From Candidatus Omnitrophota bacterium (GTDB taxonomy: Bacteria > Omnitrophota > Gorgyraeia > Aquiviventales > Aquiviventaceae), in assembly GCA_016206565.1 (NCBI GenBank), contig JACQRG010000007.1, forward strand, positions 1 through 14,635: 14,635 bases of DNA. The letters are read 5' to 3'. The position numbers were made by a program, and so were the translations under genes. The notes beneath the pieces are model-generated. The model was not told where the DNA came from. It worked only from the letters and a program-made list of their open reading frames with translations, and made no database searches. Shown here piece after piece: positions 1 through 6,708 of the stretch; the first letter of the stretch is position 1; each line of letters opens with the position of its first letter.

Positions 1-860
1 GCCCCATGCCCCAGACGCGCGAGCACATCCTGCTGGCGCGCCAGGTCGGCGTGCCGGCGGTGATTGTATTCCTGAACAAAGTGGATGCGGTGGAGGATAA
101 GGAGCTCGTGGATTTGGTGGAAGCCGAGGTGCGCGAACTTCTGAAAAAATACGAATTTCCCGGGGATCAAATCCCGGTCATCCGCGGCTCGGCCCTGAAG
201 GCCGCCGAGGGGGAGAAGGGCGCGCTCGGCGAGCCGGCCATCCTGAAGCTCATGGAGGCCGTGGATACCTTCATCCCGACCCCCACGCGCGACATCGAGA
301 AGCCCTTCCTGATGTCGGTCGAGGACGTCTTCTCGATCACCGGCCGCGGCACGGTCGGCACCGGGCGCGTGGAGCGCGGCAAGGCCAAGGTCGGGGATAC
401 CGTAGACCTCGTGGGCATCAAGGCCACCCGCCAGTCGGTCATCACCGGCATCGAGATGTTCCGCAAGCTCCTCGATGAGGCCGTCGCCGGCGATAACGTC
501 GGCGTGCTGCTGCGCGGGATCAACAAGGACGACCTGCAGCGCGGCATGGTCCTGGCGGCCCCGGGCTCGATCACCCCGCACACCGGCTTTAAGGCCAGCG
601 TCTACTGCCTGACCAAAGAGGAGGGTGGGCGCCACACCCCGTTCTTCAAAGGGTACCGCCCGCAGTTCTACTTTCGCACCACCGATGTCACCGGCGATGT
701 CACCCTGCCGGCCGGCACCGAGATGGTCATGCCCGGGGACACCATCGCCGTGACGGTGGAGCTCATCCAGCCGGTGGCCATGGAGAAGGAGCAGCGCTTC
801 GCGATCCGGGAAGGCGGCAAGACCGTGGGCGCCGGGGTCATCACGGAGATTGTGAAGTAG
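1..860 (+). CDS. tuf: Elongation factor Tu, C-terminal part (5' end outside window)
   Basis: EF-Tu is the GTPase that delivers aminoacyl-tRNA to the ribosomal A site. The frame is open from the first base (codons before the ATG at 6 read Gly-Pro), and the Pro-Met-Pro-Gln-Thr-Arg-Glu-His run is internal to EF-Tu, so the gene begins upstream and the ATG at 6 is not the start. Visible from there: the G4 motif NKVD (about residues 24-27 from that Met), the G5 motif GSALKA, domain 2 with [12 protein letters not shown], and domain 3 with the GGRHTPFF and [15 protein letters not shown] segments that contact tRNA, ending in a normal EF-Tu C-terminus. P-loop and switch regions are missing because of the window edge. 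It lies 6 bases before rpsJ, the usual junction of the str and S10 operons. Identity is certain; completeness cannot be judged. Confidence 0.98.
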   Translation, partial: PMPQTREHILLARQVGVPAVIVFLNKVDAVEDKELVDLVEAEVRELLKKYEFPGDQIPVIRGSALKAAEGEKGALGEPAILKLMEAVDTFIPTPTRDIEKPFLMSVEDVFSITGRGTVGTGRVERGKAKVGDTVDLVGIKATRQSVITGIEMFRKLLDEAVAGDNVGVLLRGINKDDLQRGMVLAAPGSITPHTGFKASVYCLTKEEGGRHTPFFKGYRPQFYFRTTDVTGDVTLPAGTEMVMPGDTIAVTVELIQPVAMEKEQRFAIREGGKTVGAGVITEIVK

Positions 861-866
861 ACGACG

Positions 867-1175
867 ATGGCTGCGCCGCCGAAGATCCGCATCAAGCTCA
901 AGGCCTACGATCACCGGGTCCTGGACGCCTCCACCACGGAGATCATCTCCACGGTGGAGCGCACGGGGGCGAAGGTGTGCGGGCCCATCCCGCTGCCGTC
1001 GAAGCGGGAGCTGTTCACCACCCTGCGCTCGCCCTTCATTGACAAGAAATCGCGGGAGCAGTTCCAGCTGGTGACGCACAAGCGTCTCATTGACGTCTTG
1101 GAGCCGACGTCGAAGACGATTGACGCGCTGCGCAAACTCAACTTGCCCTCCGGGGTTTACGTGGAAGTCAAGTAA
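867..1175 (+). CDS. rpsJ: 30S ribosomal protein S10
   Basis: S10 is a 30S head protein that also partners NusB in antitermination (family knowledge). The 102-residue product has the normal length. It carries the family landmarks [15 protein letters not shown] near the N-terminus, the [13 protein letters not shown] loop around residues 40-52, [12 protein letters not shown] around 70-81 and a short C-terminal strand ending GVYVEVK. The ATG follows the tuf stop by 6 bases with only a weak purine-rich stretch before it, so re-initiation after tuf is plausible. It is the first gene of the S10 block and is followed by rplC after 3 bases. The loop [12 protein letters not shown] differs from the SPHVNKDARDQ version of enterobacteria, within ordinary family variation. 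Confidence 0.98.
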   Translation: MAAPPKIRIKLKAYDHRVLDASTTEIISTVERTGAKVCGPIPLPSKRELFTTLRSPFIDKKSREQFQLVTHKRLIDVLEPTSKTIDALRKLNLPSGVYVEVK

Positions 1176-1178
1176 CTG

Positions 1179-1904
1179 ATGTCCATTGGTTTGCTTGGTC
1201 GAAAACTGGGCATGACGCACGTGTACGACGGCTTCGGCCGCCGGCAGGCGGTGACGGCCGTGCAGGCCGGCCCGTGCACGGTCACGCGCGTGCGCGAACC
1301 GGCGAAGGACGGCTATCGCGCCATCCAGGTGGCGTTCGAGCCGGTGAAGGACGCCGCATTGACCAAGCCGCTGGCCGGGCAGTTCAAGAAGGCGGGCGTG
1401 CCGACTCACCGGCACCTGAAAGAGTTCCGGATTGCCGAGGGAGAAGGCCCGGCCGTGGGCGAGCAGCTGACCGTGGCATTGTTCAAGGAGCATGAGCTCA
1501 TTGATGTGATTGGCGTGTCCATCGGCAAGGGGTTCCAGGGCGGCATGAAGCGATGGCACTGGTCCGGCGGGTCGCAGACGCACGGCTCCACGTCCCACCG
1601 CAGGCCCGGTTCGATCGGCTCGACGACGTTTCCAGGGCGCGTCATCCGCGGCCACCATCTGCCGGGCCACATGGGTGCGAGGCGAGTGACGGTGCAGAAC
1701 ATCCGGGTGGTCAAGATTGACCCGGAGGCCAACCTCCTCCTGCTGGCCGGCAGCGTGCCCGGAGCCGACAACTCGGTGATCATGGTGCGCAAGTCGGTCA
1801 AGAAGCCCGGCGTGATCAAGGCCCCGCGGGCCGCCCAGCAGGTGGCGGTGGAAGAGGATGAGGCCGGCGGGAAGAAGGCCAAGCCGGCAGCCAAGAAGAA
1901 GTGA
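1179..1904 (+). CDS. rplC: 50S ribosomal protein L3
   Basis: L3 is an early-assembly 50S protein whose long loop reaches toward the peptidyl transferase centre. The product is 241 residues, about 30 longer than E. coli L3. It begins with the standard GLLGRKLGMT and contains SIGKGFQGGMKRW (about residues 109-121), the His-rich THGSTSHRRPGSIG segment, and the loop RGHHLPGHMG followed by RVTVQN. The site equivalent to E. coli Gln150, the PrmB methylation target, is not glutamine here (GSIG is followed by STTF). The extra length is a C-terminal tail rich in Lys, Ala and Glu after the conserved VPG segment, ending in three lysines. The stop codon lies 4 bases before the rplD ATG. Identity is secure; the tail is probably disordered and rRNA-binding (inference). 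Confidence 0.97.
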   Translation: MSIGLLGRKLGMTHVYDGFGRRQAVTAVQAGPCTVTRVREPAKDGYRAIQVAFEPVKDAALTKPLAGQFKKAGVPTHRHLKEFRIAEGEGPAVGEQLTVALFKEHELIDVIGVSIGKGFQGGMKRWHWSGGSQTHGSTSHRRPGSIGSTTFPGRVIRGHHLPGHMGARRVTVQNIRVVKIDPEANLLLLAGSVPGADNSVIMVRKSVKKPGVIKAPRAAQQVAVEEDEAGGKKAKPAAKKK

Positions 1905-1908
1905 CGCG

Positions 1909-2547
1909 ATGGAGCTGAAAATCTTCAACGTGGCGGGACAGCCGGTCGGCCAGGTGAGCCTGGAGGCGCAACTCTGGGGAGGGAAGGTCAACACCCCGGT
2001 GCTGCTGCAGGCGCTGGCGATGTACCGCACCAACGTCCGGGCCAACACCGCCTCGACCAAGACCCGCGGGCATGTCTCCGGCGGCGGCAAGAAGCCCTGG
2101 AAGCAGAAGCACACCGGCCGGGCCAGGGCGGGATCCATCCGTTCGCCCTTGTGGCGGCACGGCGGCATCGTGTTCGGCCCGCACCCGCATGCGCGCTACT
2201 ACCGGCTGCCCCAGACGATGCGCCGCAAAGCGCTGCTGGAGAGCCTCAAGGGCAAGGTGCAGGACGAGGAGCTGGTCATGCTCGACCGGCTGGCGGCCGA
2301 CACGCCGAAGACCAAGCCCTTCGCCGGGTTGGCCAAGGCCTTCGCCGTGGGGCGCAAGTCACTCATCGTCCTGAATGAGCCGTCGAGCGCCCTGGTCAAG
2401 TCGCTGCGCAATCTTGCGGGGTTTGAGCTGCGGTCGGCCCAGAACCTTAACGCCTTTGACGTGCTCAACGCCCAGAAGATTCTGGTCACCAAGTCGGCCT
2501 TCGAGCGGCTTCAGGAACGGGTCAGGGGCGATGCGGCCGGCCAGTGA
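1909..2547 (+). CDS. rplD: 50S ribosomal protein L4
   Basis: L4 is a primary 23S rRNA binder whose loop lines the peptide exit tunnel. In some bacteria it also represses the S10 operon, but no leader is visible here. I chose the ATG at 1909, just after the rplC stop, because the protein then opens with MELKIFNVAGQPVG as L4 proteins do; an in-frame ATG further upstream would run through the end of rplC. The 212-residue product carries the tunnel loop: ANTASTKTRGHVSGGGKKPWKQK, split around residue 55, then GTGRARAGS-type TGRARAGSIRSPLWRHGG, followed by FGPHPH. The C-terminal globular part includes AFDVLNAQKILVTKSA. Its last 17 bases overlap rplW in another frame, suggesting tight coupling of L4 and L23 synthesis. 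Confidence 0.97.
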   Translation: MELKIFNVAGQPVGQVSLEAQLWGGKVNTPVLLQALAMYRTNVRANTASTKTRGHVSGGGKKPWKQKHTGRARAGSIRSPLWRHGGIVFGPHPHARYYRLPQTMRRKALLESLKGKVQDEELVMLDRLAADTPKTKPFAGLAKAFAVGRKSLIVLNEPSSALVKSLRNLAGFELRSAQNLNAFDVLNAQKILVTKSAFERLQERVRGDAAGQ

Positions 2548-2821
2548 GGTCATCCGCGGCGTGCGCCAGACCGAGAAAGGCGCTCGGATCGCCAAGCTCC
2601 ACCAGTACATCCTGGAGGTCGCACCCGATGCAAACAAGATTGAGATCCGCCAGGCCGCGAAGCAGCTCTTCGGCGTGACGGTGGAGCGGGTCAACACTAC
2701 GGTCTGCCACGGCAAGTGGCGGCGGCTCTCGTCGAGGTGGGGCCAGCGGCCGGACTGGAAGAAGGCCATCGTCACGGTGGCCAAGGGCCAGAAGATCGAA
2801 GTCAAAGCGGAGGCGGCGTAG
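2531..2821 (+). CDS. rplW: 50S ribosomal protein L23
   Basis: L23 sits at the tunnel exit and docks trigger factor and SRP (family knowledge). The frame stays open far into rplD, but the ATG at 2531 puts the conserved VI...R..TEKG segment at its usual place near the N-terminus, giving 96 residues, a normal length. The diagnostic C-terminal half has KQLFGVTVERVNT, a basic GKWRRLSSRWGQRPDWKKA segment (about residues 60-79) and a terminal IVTVAKGQKIEV strand. The start lies 17 bases inside rplD, the largest overlap in the window. A short AGGGG purine run just before the ATG may serve as ribosome binding site but is very close. The stop codon sits in the loop of a small GC hairpin described separately. 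Confidence 0.96.
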   Translation: MRPASEVIRGVRQTEKGARIAKLHQYILEVAPDANKIEIRQAAKQLFGVTVERVNTTVCHGKWRRLSSRWGQRPDWKKAIVTVAKGQKIEVKAEAA

Positions 2822-2827
2822 CGCCGC
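2813..2827 (+). other. Small GC hairpin around the rplW stop codon
   Basis: GCGGCG at 2813-2818 is perfectly complementary to CGCCGC at 2822-2827, with the rplW TAG stop as the three-base loop. It is followed directly by the 8-base palindrome GGCATGCC at 2829-2836, just before the rplB ATG at 2837. There is no T-run afterwards, so it is not an intrinsic terminator. It could influence re-initiation between L23 and L2, or be a chance product of high GC content. Only the complementarity is seen; any function is conjecture. Confidence 0.3.
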
Positions 2828-2836
2828 AGGCATGCC

Positions 2837-3667
2837 ATGGCAGTGAAAACGCACCGCCCGACCACGCCGACGATGCGCTTCCAGGTGACCCCGTCCTTCG
2901 ACGAGGTGACGCGCACGCAGCCCGAGAAGCGATTGCTCAGCCCCTTGCCGCACACCGGCGGGCGCAACGCCCACGGCCACATCACCAGCCGGTTCCGCGG
3001 CGGCGGCCACAAGCGCATGTACCGGCACATTGATTTCTTCCGGCGCGACAAGGCCGGTGTCGCCGCGACCGTCAGGTCCATCGAGTACGACCCGAACCGC
3101 AACGCCCGGATCGCGCTGCTGGAATACGCCGACGGGGAGCGCCGCTACATTCTCTGGCCGGACGGCGTGCGCGTGGGCGATGCGGTGAGCGCCGGCGACC
3201 AGGCCGAGATCAAGCTGGGCAACGCCATGGCGCTGCGCCAGATTCCCACCGGCCAGCCGATCCATTGCATCGAGCTGCAGCAGCGCCGGGGCGGGCAGAT
3301 CGTGCGGACGGCCGGCTCGGCGGCGTTCATCCAGGCCAAGGAGGGCGAGTATGCCCATGTCAAGCTGCCCTCGGGCGAAATCCGGCTGATCTCGCTGGAG
3401 TGCTGGGCCACGCTCGGCCAGCTCGGCAACGCGGAGTACAAGAATCTGGTCTACGGCAAGGCGGGCCGCTCGCGCTGGTTCGGCAAGAAACCGCACGTGC
3501 GCGGCGTGGCCATGAACCCGGTCAACCACCCGCACGGCGGCGGCGAGGGCAAGTCCGGCCAGGGCAATCCCCACCCGGTCTCGCCCTGGGGCTGGCACAC
3601 CAAGGGGCGCAAGACGCGGTCGCGCACGAAATACTCCCGCCGCTTCATCGTCAAACGGAGGCGCTGA
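2837..3667 (+). CDS. rplB: 50S ribosomal protein L2
   Basis: L2 is required for subunit association and a functional peptidyl transferase centre. The 276-residue product matches the family length (about 273-277). It shows the N-terminal [11 protein letters not shown], the [25 protein letters not shown]-binding stretch around residues 42-63, OB-fold and SH3-like domains in the middle ([21 protein letters not shown] at about 80-100, divided), and the C-terminal loop with HPHGGGEG at 231-238, PVSPWG and TKGRKTRS. The residue before the functionally important histidine (E. coli His229) is Asn230, whereas most L2 proteins I recall have Asp (NPVDHPHGG). The ATG at 2837 follows rplW by 15 bases with only a modest GCAGG upstream. 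The next gene, rpsS, starts 1 base after the stop. Confidence 0.98.
   Translation: MAVKTHRPTTPTMRFQVTPSFDEVTRTQPEKRLLSPLPHTGGRNAHGHITSRFRGGGHKRMYRHIDFFRRDKAGVAATVRSIEYDPNRNARIALLEYADGERRYILWPDGVRVGDAVSAGDQAEIKLGNAMALRQIPTGQPIHCIELQQRRGGQIVRTAGSAAFIQAKEGEYAHVKLPSGEIRLISLECWATLGQLGNAEYKNLVYGKAGRSRWFGKKPHVRGVAMNPVNHPHGGGEGKSGQGNPHPVSPWGWHTKGRKTRSRTKYSRRFIVKRRR
3657..3661 (+). promoter_or_regulatory. Shine-Dalgarno site for rpsS
   Basis: A full GGAGG lies inside the last codons of rplB, 7 bases before the rpsS ATG at 3669. It is one of the few strong ribosome binding sites in this part of the operon and fixes the S19 start. Confidence 0.75.
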
Positions 3668-3668
3668 G

Positions 3669-3968
3669 ATGGGACGCTCGGCGAAGAAGGGGCCGTTTGT
3701 GGATGAGCCGCTGCTGCGCAAGGTGCAAGTGGCCCAGCAGCAGAACGACCGCAAGCCGATCAAGACCTGGTCGCGCCGCTCCACGGTCACACCGGACTTC
3801 ATCGGCCTGAACTTCATGGTCCACAACGGCAAGGGATTCAACCCCGTGTACGTGACCGAGAACATGGTCGGGCACAAGCTGGGGGAGTTCGCGCCGACGC
3901 GCGTCTTCCGCAAGCACGGCGGCGTGAAGAAGAAGGAAAGCGGCCCGGCGACAGGGGTCGGGAAGTAA
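3669..3968 (+). CDS. rpsS: 30S ribosomal protein S19
   Basis: S19 sits in the 30S head next to S13 and contacts A-site tRNA and the intersubunit bridge. The product has 99 residues, slightly longer than the usual 92. Family landmarks are the start [16 protein letters not shown], the segment [17 protein letters not shown] around residues 35-51, [23 protein letters not shown] at about 56-78 (divided), and [10 protein letters not shown] near the end. The extra residues are a C-terminal Lys/Gly tail ([14 protein letters not shown]). A strong GGAGG precedes the start at good spacing. It is separated from rplB by one base and from rplV by two. Confidence 0.98.
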   Translation: MGRSAKKGPFVDEPLLRKVQVAQQQNDRKPIKTWSRRSTVTPDFIGLNFMVHNGKGFNPVYVTENMVGHKLGEFAPTRVFRKHGGVKKKESGPATGVGK

Positions 3969-3970
3969 CG

Positions 3971-4309
3971 ATGGTGGCGAAGGCGATCGTCAGGCACCTG
4001 CGCATGACCCCGCGCAAGGTCGGGTATGTCATCGCTCCGCTGCGCCTGCGCACGGTCGCCGACGCCCTGGCGCTCCTGTCGGTGACCAACCGCCGGGCGG
4101 CCAAGCCGGTGGCGAAGGCCATCGCGTCGGCCTTCGCGAACGCGCAGCAGAAGGACCCGGCGGTGCGCGAGGACGATCTGGTCATCAGCCAGGTCGTCGC
4201 CAACGCAGGTCCGATGTGGAAGCGGTTCCGCCCGGCCGCGTTCGGGCGGGCCACCCGCGTCTTGAAGCGAACCACGCATCTGACCGTTGAATTGGAGAAG
4301 AAAACATGA
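3971..4309 (+). CDS. rplV: 50S ribosomal protein L22
   Basis: L22 contributes a beta-hairpin to the exit tunnel wall near the macrolide-binding region. The 112-residue product has a normal length, with the N-terminal HLRMTPRKVGYVI helix start, RRAAKPVAKAIASAFANAQ in the middle, and the C-terminal hairpin with NAGPMWKRFRPAAFGRATRV and KRTTHLTVEL. In many bacteria the tip reads RPRAMGRA; here it is RPAAFGRA, a known style of variation that I recall only generally. The ATG lies 2 bases after the rpsS stop, behind a weak GGGAAG. The stop lies 6 bases before rpsC. Confidence 0.97.
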   Translation: MVAKAIVRHLRMTPRKVGYVIAPLRLRTVADALALLSVTNRRAAKPVAKAIASAFANAQQKDPAVREDDLVISQVVANAGPMWKRFRPAAFGRATRVLKRTTHLTVELEKKT

Positions 4310-4315
4310 TGTACG

Positions 4316-5035
4316 ATGGGCCATAAGGTCAATCCGGAGTGCCTGCGGTTGTCCCTGTCGAGGGACTGGCGCTCGCGCTGGTTCGCTCCAACGAAGAAAT
4401 TGTTCGTGCAATACCTGCAGCAGGACCGCGCCATCCGCGAGCTGCTCGAGAAGGAGCTAGCGTCGGCGGCGGTCGCCCGCGTGGTGATCGAGCGGTCGGT
4501 GGAGCGGGTGCGCATTGTCATCCACACGGCGCGCCCCGGCATTTTGATCGGCCGGCGCGGCGAGAACATCCAGCGCTTGCAGGAGCGCATCCAGCGGATC
4601 ATCGGCACCCAGCACCAGCTCAAGATGGACTACGTGGAGGTCAGCAACCCGGCCGTCGAAGCCAAGCTGGTCGCGGACTCGCTGGCGTTCCAGCTGGAGA
4701 AGCGCATTGCGTTTCGCCGCGCCATGAAGCGGGCCATCCAGCAGGCGATGGAGTCGGGTGCGGCGGGCATCAAGGTCGTCTGCGATGGGCGGCTCGCCGG
4801 AGCTGAAATGACGCGGCGCGAGGTCTACCGGGCGGGCAAGGTGCCGCTGGGCACCCTGCGCGCCCGCATCGAATTCGGCACGTCCACGGCGCACACCACG
4901 GCCGGCTGCATCGGCACCAAGGTGTGGGTGTGCCGCGGGGAGCTTGCCACCCAGCAGCCCGCGCGGGCCCGCGCAGGCAGCACCGGGGCGGACGCGGCCA
5001 CGCCGGTGGGCGGCGAGGCCCGGTCGGTGACGTAA
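4316..5035 (+). CDS. rpsC: 30S ribosomal protein S3
   Basis: S3 lines the mRNA entry channel and takes part in mRNA unwinding. The 239-residue product starts with MGHKVNPECLRL, matching the family's MGxKVNP opening, so the ATG at 4316 is right even though the GGAGAAG at 4294-4300 is rather far (15 bases). A KH domain follows, with ARPGILIGRRGENIQRL (GxxG loop GRRG at residues 79-82). The C-terminal domain carries GIKVVCDGRLAGAEMTRREV, GKVPLGTLRARIEFG and GTKVWV. PLGTLRA replaces the more usual PLHTLRA or PLQTLRA. A final tail of about 30 residues rich in Ala, Gly and Thr follows RGELA and looks disordered. The TAA stop shares its last A with the rplP ATG. Confidence 0.98.
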   Translation: MGHKVNPECLRLSLSRDWRSRWFAPTKKLFVQYLQQDRAIRELLEKELASAAVARVVIERSVERVRIVIHTARPGILIGRRGENIQRLQERIQRIIGTQHQLKMDYVEVSNPAVEAKLVADSLAFQLEKRIAFRRAMKRAIQQAMESGAAGIKVVCDGRLAGAEMTRREVYRAGKVPLGTLRARIEFGTSTAHTTAGCIGTKVWVCRGELATQQPARARAGSTGADAATPVGGEARSVT

Positions 5036-5463
5036 TGGCCCTCTTGCTGCCCAAGCGCATCAAGTACCGCAAGGCCCACCGGGGCAAGCGGCGGGGCGCG
5101 GCCAAAGGCGGCACGCGCCTGAACTTCGGGGAGTTCGGGCTCAAGGCGCTGGAGAACGGCTGGGTGACGGCCGCGCAGCTTGAGGCGTGCCGCGTGGCCG
5201 TCAGCCGCAGCCTCACCCGCGGCGGCAAGAGCTGGATCCGGGTGTTTCCGGACAAGCCGGTGACCGTGCACGGCCAGGAAAAGCCCATGGGCTCCGGCAA
5301 GGGGCTGGTGGATCACTGGGTCACCGTCATCAAGCGGGGGCGGATCCTCTTTGAACTGCAGGGCGTGCCGGAGCCGATCGCCAAGGAGGCGTTCCGGGTG
5401 GCCGCGAGCAAGCTGCCGCTGCGCATGCGGCTGGTGAGCCGCCGTGAAGAGGCAGGCGTGTGA
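5035..5463 (+). CDS. rplP: 50S ribosomal protein L16
   Basis: L16 helps position the acceptor arms of A- and P-site tRNA and is needed for a mature peptidyl transferase centre. The ATG at 5035, overlapping the rpsC stop by one base, gives 142 residues opening MALLLPKRIKYRKAHRGKRRG, the classic L16 start (written in part); the longer open frame upstream lies within rpsC. Other landmarks are FGEFGLKALENGWVTAAQLEA at about 31-51 (divided), RGGKSWIRVFPDKPVT at 62-77, MGSGKG at 85-90 and AKEAFRVAASKLPLRM. The residue before MGSGKG is Pro84; E. coli has Arg81 there, the arginine hydroxylated by the YcfD oxygenase, and most L16 proteins keep Arg. The TGA stop overlaps the rpmC ATG by one base. Confidence 0.98.
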   Translation: MALLLPKRIKYRKAHRGKRRGAAKGGTRLNFGEFGLKALENGWVTAAQLEACRVAVSRSLTRGGKSWIRVFPDKPVTVHGQEKPMGSGKGLVDHWVTVIKRGRILFELQGVPEPIAKEAFRVAASKLPLRMRLVSRREEAGV

Positions 5464-5699
5464 TGGCCGAGCAGAAGACGCGGCAGGCCGCCTCGCAGCT
5501 GCGCCAGCTGGGCGCGGCCGACCTGCAGAAGCAGGCGGCCCAGGCCCGCCAGCAGCTGTGGAACCTGCACGCGAAGCGGCGCACCGGCTCGCTGCAGCAG
5601 CCGCATGAGTTCCGGGCGGTCCGCCGGCAGGTCGCGCGCCTGCTGACGGTCCTCAACGAACAGGCCGCGAGCGCGCGGCAGGAGCGGCGAACCGCATGA
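5463..5699 (+). CDS. rpmC: 50S ribosomal protein L29
   Basis: L29 sits beside L23 at the tunnel exit. The product has 78 residues, slightly longer than the usual 60-70, and is an alpha-helical hairpin rich in Gln and Arg. Family features are the first helix (ASQLRQLGAADLQKQ), the LWNLHAKRRTGSLQQPHEFRA segment around residues 33-52, and the second helix VRRQVARLLTVLNEQ. I place the start at the ATG at 5463, which overlaps the rplP TGA as TGATG; a GTG just before it at 5460 would add one residue and cannot be excluded. The TGA stop overlaps rpsQ as ATGA. Both ends therefore look translationally coupled. Confidence 0.94.
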   Translation: MAEQKTRQAASQLRQLGAADLQKQAAQARQQLWNLHAKRRTGSLQQPHEFRAVRRQVARLLTVLNEQAASARQERRTA

Positions 5700-6025
5700 C
5701 ACCGACGGGTTCCGCGCAGGCGCAGGCGCCGTTGCGCGGGGTGCGCAAGACGCTGGTGGGCCTGGTGACGAGCAACCGCATGGCCAAGACGATCGTCGTG
5801 CGGGTGGACCGGCTCTCGCGCCATCCCGTGTACCAGCGCGTGCTCAAGCACAGCGCCTCCTTCAAGGCGCATGACGAGAAGAACGAGGCCAAGATCGGCG
5901 ACCTGGTGAAGGTCATGGAAACGCGGCCGCTCTCCAAAGACAAGCGGTGGCGCCTAGTGGAGATTGTCCGCAAGGCCTCCTTGGCCCCGCCGGTGCCCGA
6001 CGCCGAGGAGCCGAAGGCCCCGTAG
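5696..6025 (+). CDS. rpsQ: 30S ribosomal protein S17
   Basis: S17 is a primary 16S rRNA binder with an OB fold. The product is 109 residues, against about 84 in E. coli. The core begins RKTLVGLVTSNRMAKTIVVRVDR, divided near residue 28, and continues with HPVYQRVLKHSASFKAHDE, the conserved AKIGDLVKVMETRPLSKDKRWRLVEIV (given here in pieces) and a basic end of the fold. The additional residues are a 16-residue Ala/Gln-rich N-terminus and a Pro/Ala/Glu C-terminal tail. The ATG is in the ATGA overlap with rpmC, and no later start codon would keep the first strand intact. The rplN ATG follows 2 bases after the stop. Confidence 0.97.
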   Translation: MTPTGSAQAQAPLRGVRKTLVGLVTSNRMAKTIVVRVDRLSRHPVYQRVLKHSASFKAHDEKNEAKIGDLVKVMETRPLSKDKRWRLVEIVRKASLAPPVPDAEEPKAP

Positions 6026-6027
6026 GG

Positions 6028-6396
6028 ATGCTCTCCGTCCGCTCGCAGTTTCAGGTGGCCGACAACTCCGGCGTCCGGAAGGTCTGGGCGATCGGCGTGC
6101 TGGGCCAGGGCAACAAGAAGAAGGGCCGCATCGGCGATGTCATGACCGGGCACGTGCGGGAGGCCGATCCGGACGCCATGGCCAAGAAGGGCGAGGTGGT
6201 GCGCATCGTCATCGTGCGCACGAAGGCCCCGATCCGCCGCCACGACGGCACCACATTGAAGTTCGACTCCAATGCGGTCGTGCTCATTGACGCGCAGAAC
6301 AACCCGAAGGGCACCCGGGTCTTCGGGCCGGTGGCCCGCGAGCTGCGGGAGCGGCGGTTCATGAAGATTATTTCGCTCGCCCCGGAGGTCGTCTAG
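6028..6396 (+). CDS. rplN: 50S ribosomal protein L14
   Basis: L14 lies at the subunit interface, contacts 16S rRNA helix 14 and is the docking site of the silencing factor RsfS (family knowledge). The ATG at 6028, two bases after the rpsQ stop, gives 122 residues, exactly the usual length; the longer open frame upstream runs through rpsQ in another frame. Landmarks are VADNSGVRKV at about residues 10-19, GRIGDVMTGHVREADP, KKGEVVRIVIVRTK, DGTTLKFDSNAVVLI, and the end GTRVFGPVARELRERRFMKI. Together with rplX it opens the spc block. The TAG stop is followed directly by the rplX ATG with no spacer. Confidence 0.98.
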   Translation: MLSVRSQFQVADNSGVRKVWAIGVLGQGNKKKGRIGDVMTGHVREADPDAMAKKGEVVRIVIVRTKAPIRRHDGTTLKFDSNAVVLIDAQNNPKGTRVFGPVARELRERRFMKIISLAPEVV

Positions 6397-6708
6397 ATGG
6401 CGCGCATCAAGAAGGGCGATACGGTCGTCGTGCTCAGCGGCAAGGACCGCGGCAAGAGCGGCAAGGTCCTGGCGGTCTGGCCGCAGCGCGACCAGGCGCT
6501 GGTCGAGCGGTTGAACCTGCGCAAGCACTTCGAGCGGCGCACCCAGCAGAACCCGGCGGGGGGGGTCATCGAGCGGGAAGGGGCGATCGCGCTCTCCAAG
6601 CTCACGGTCCTGTGCGCCAAGTGCCGCAAGCCGACCCGGGTCGGCTGGTCGTCGGCCGAAGACGGCGGCAAGCAGCGGATCTGCCGCAAGTGCAAGGAGC
6701 GGGTGTGA
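6397..6708 (+). CDS. rplX: 50S ribosomal protein L24, zinc-ribbon form
   Basis: L24 is one of the two initiators of 50S assembly and lies near the tunnel exit. The 103-residue product starts MARIKKGDTVVVLSGKDRGK, the KOW motif, followed by GKVLAVWPQRDQALVERLN. A conserved NPAGGVIEREGAIALSKL segment follows at about residues 52-69. The C-terminal part has two Cys pairs, C73/C76 (CAKC) and C96/C99 (CRKC), flanking KPTRVG and DGGKQR. This resembles the C-terminal zinc ribbon found in L24 of many bacteria but absent in E. coli. The start abuts the rplN stop. The stop TGA shares its last A with the rplE ATG. Confidence 0.97.
   Translation: MARIKKGDTVVVLSGKDRGKSGKVLAVWPQRDQALVERLNLRKHFERRTQQNPAGGVIEREGAIALSKLTVLCAKCRKPTRVGWSSAEDGGKQRICRKCKERV

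Noticed and set aside
2522..4411. A 629-codon open frame on the minus strand, antisense to rplD through rpsC
   Set aside because: It mirrors well-identified ribosomal genes. In GC-rich genes the antisense frame often lacks stops; its product is Arg/Ala/Leu/His-rich with no recognisable domain, and there is no ribosome binding site evidence.
5460..5462. GTG as alternative start for rpmC, and similarly GTG at 7889 for rplF
   Set aside because: Each lies directly before an ATG in frame, adding one residue. The ATG gives the conventional N-terminus (MAEQ, MSRLG), so the ATG was used; the difference is trivial.
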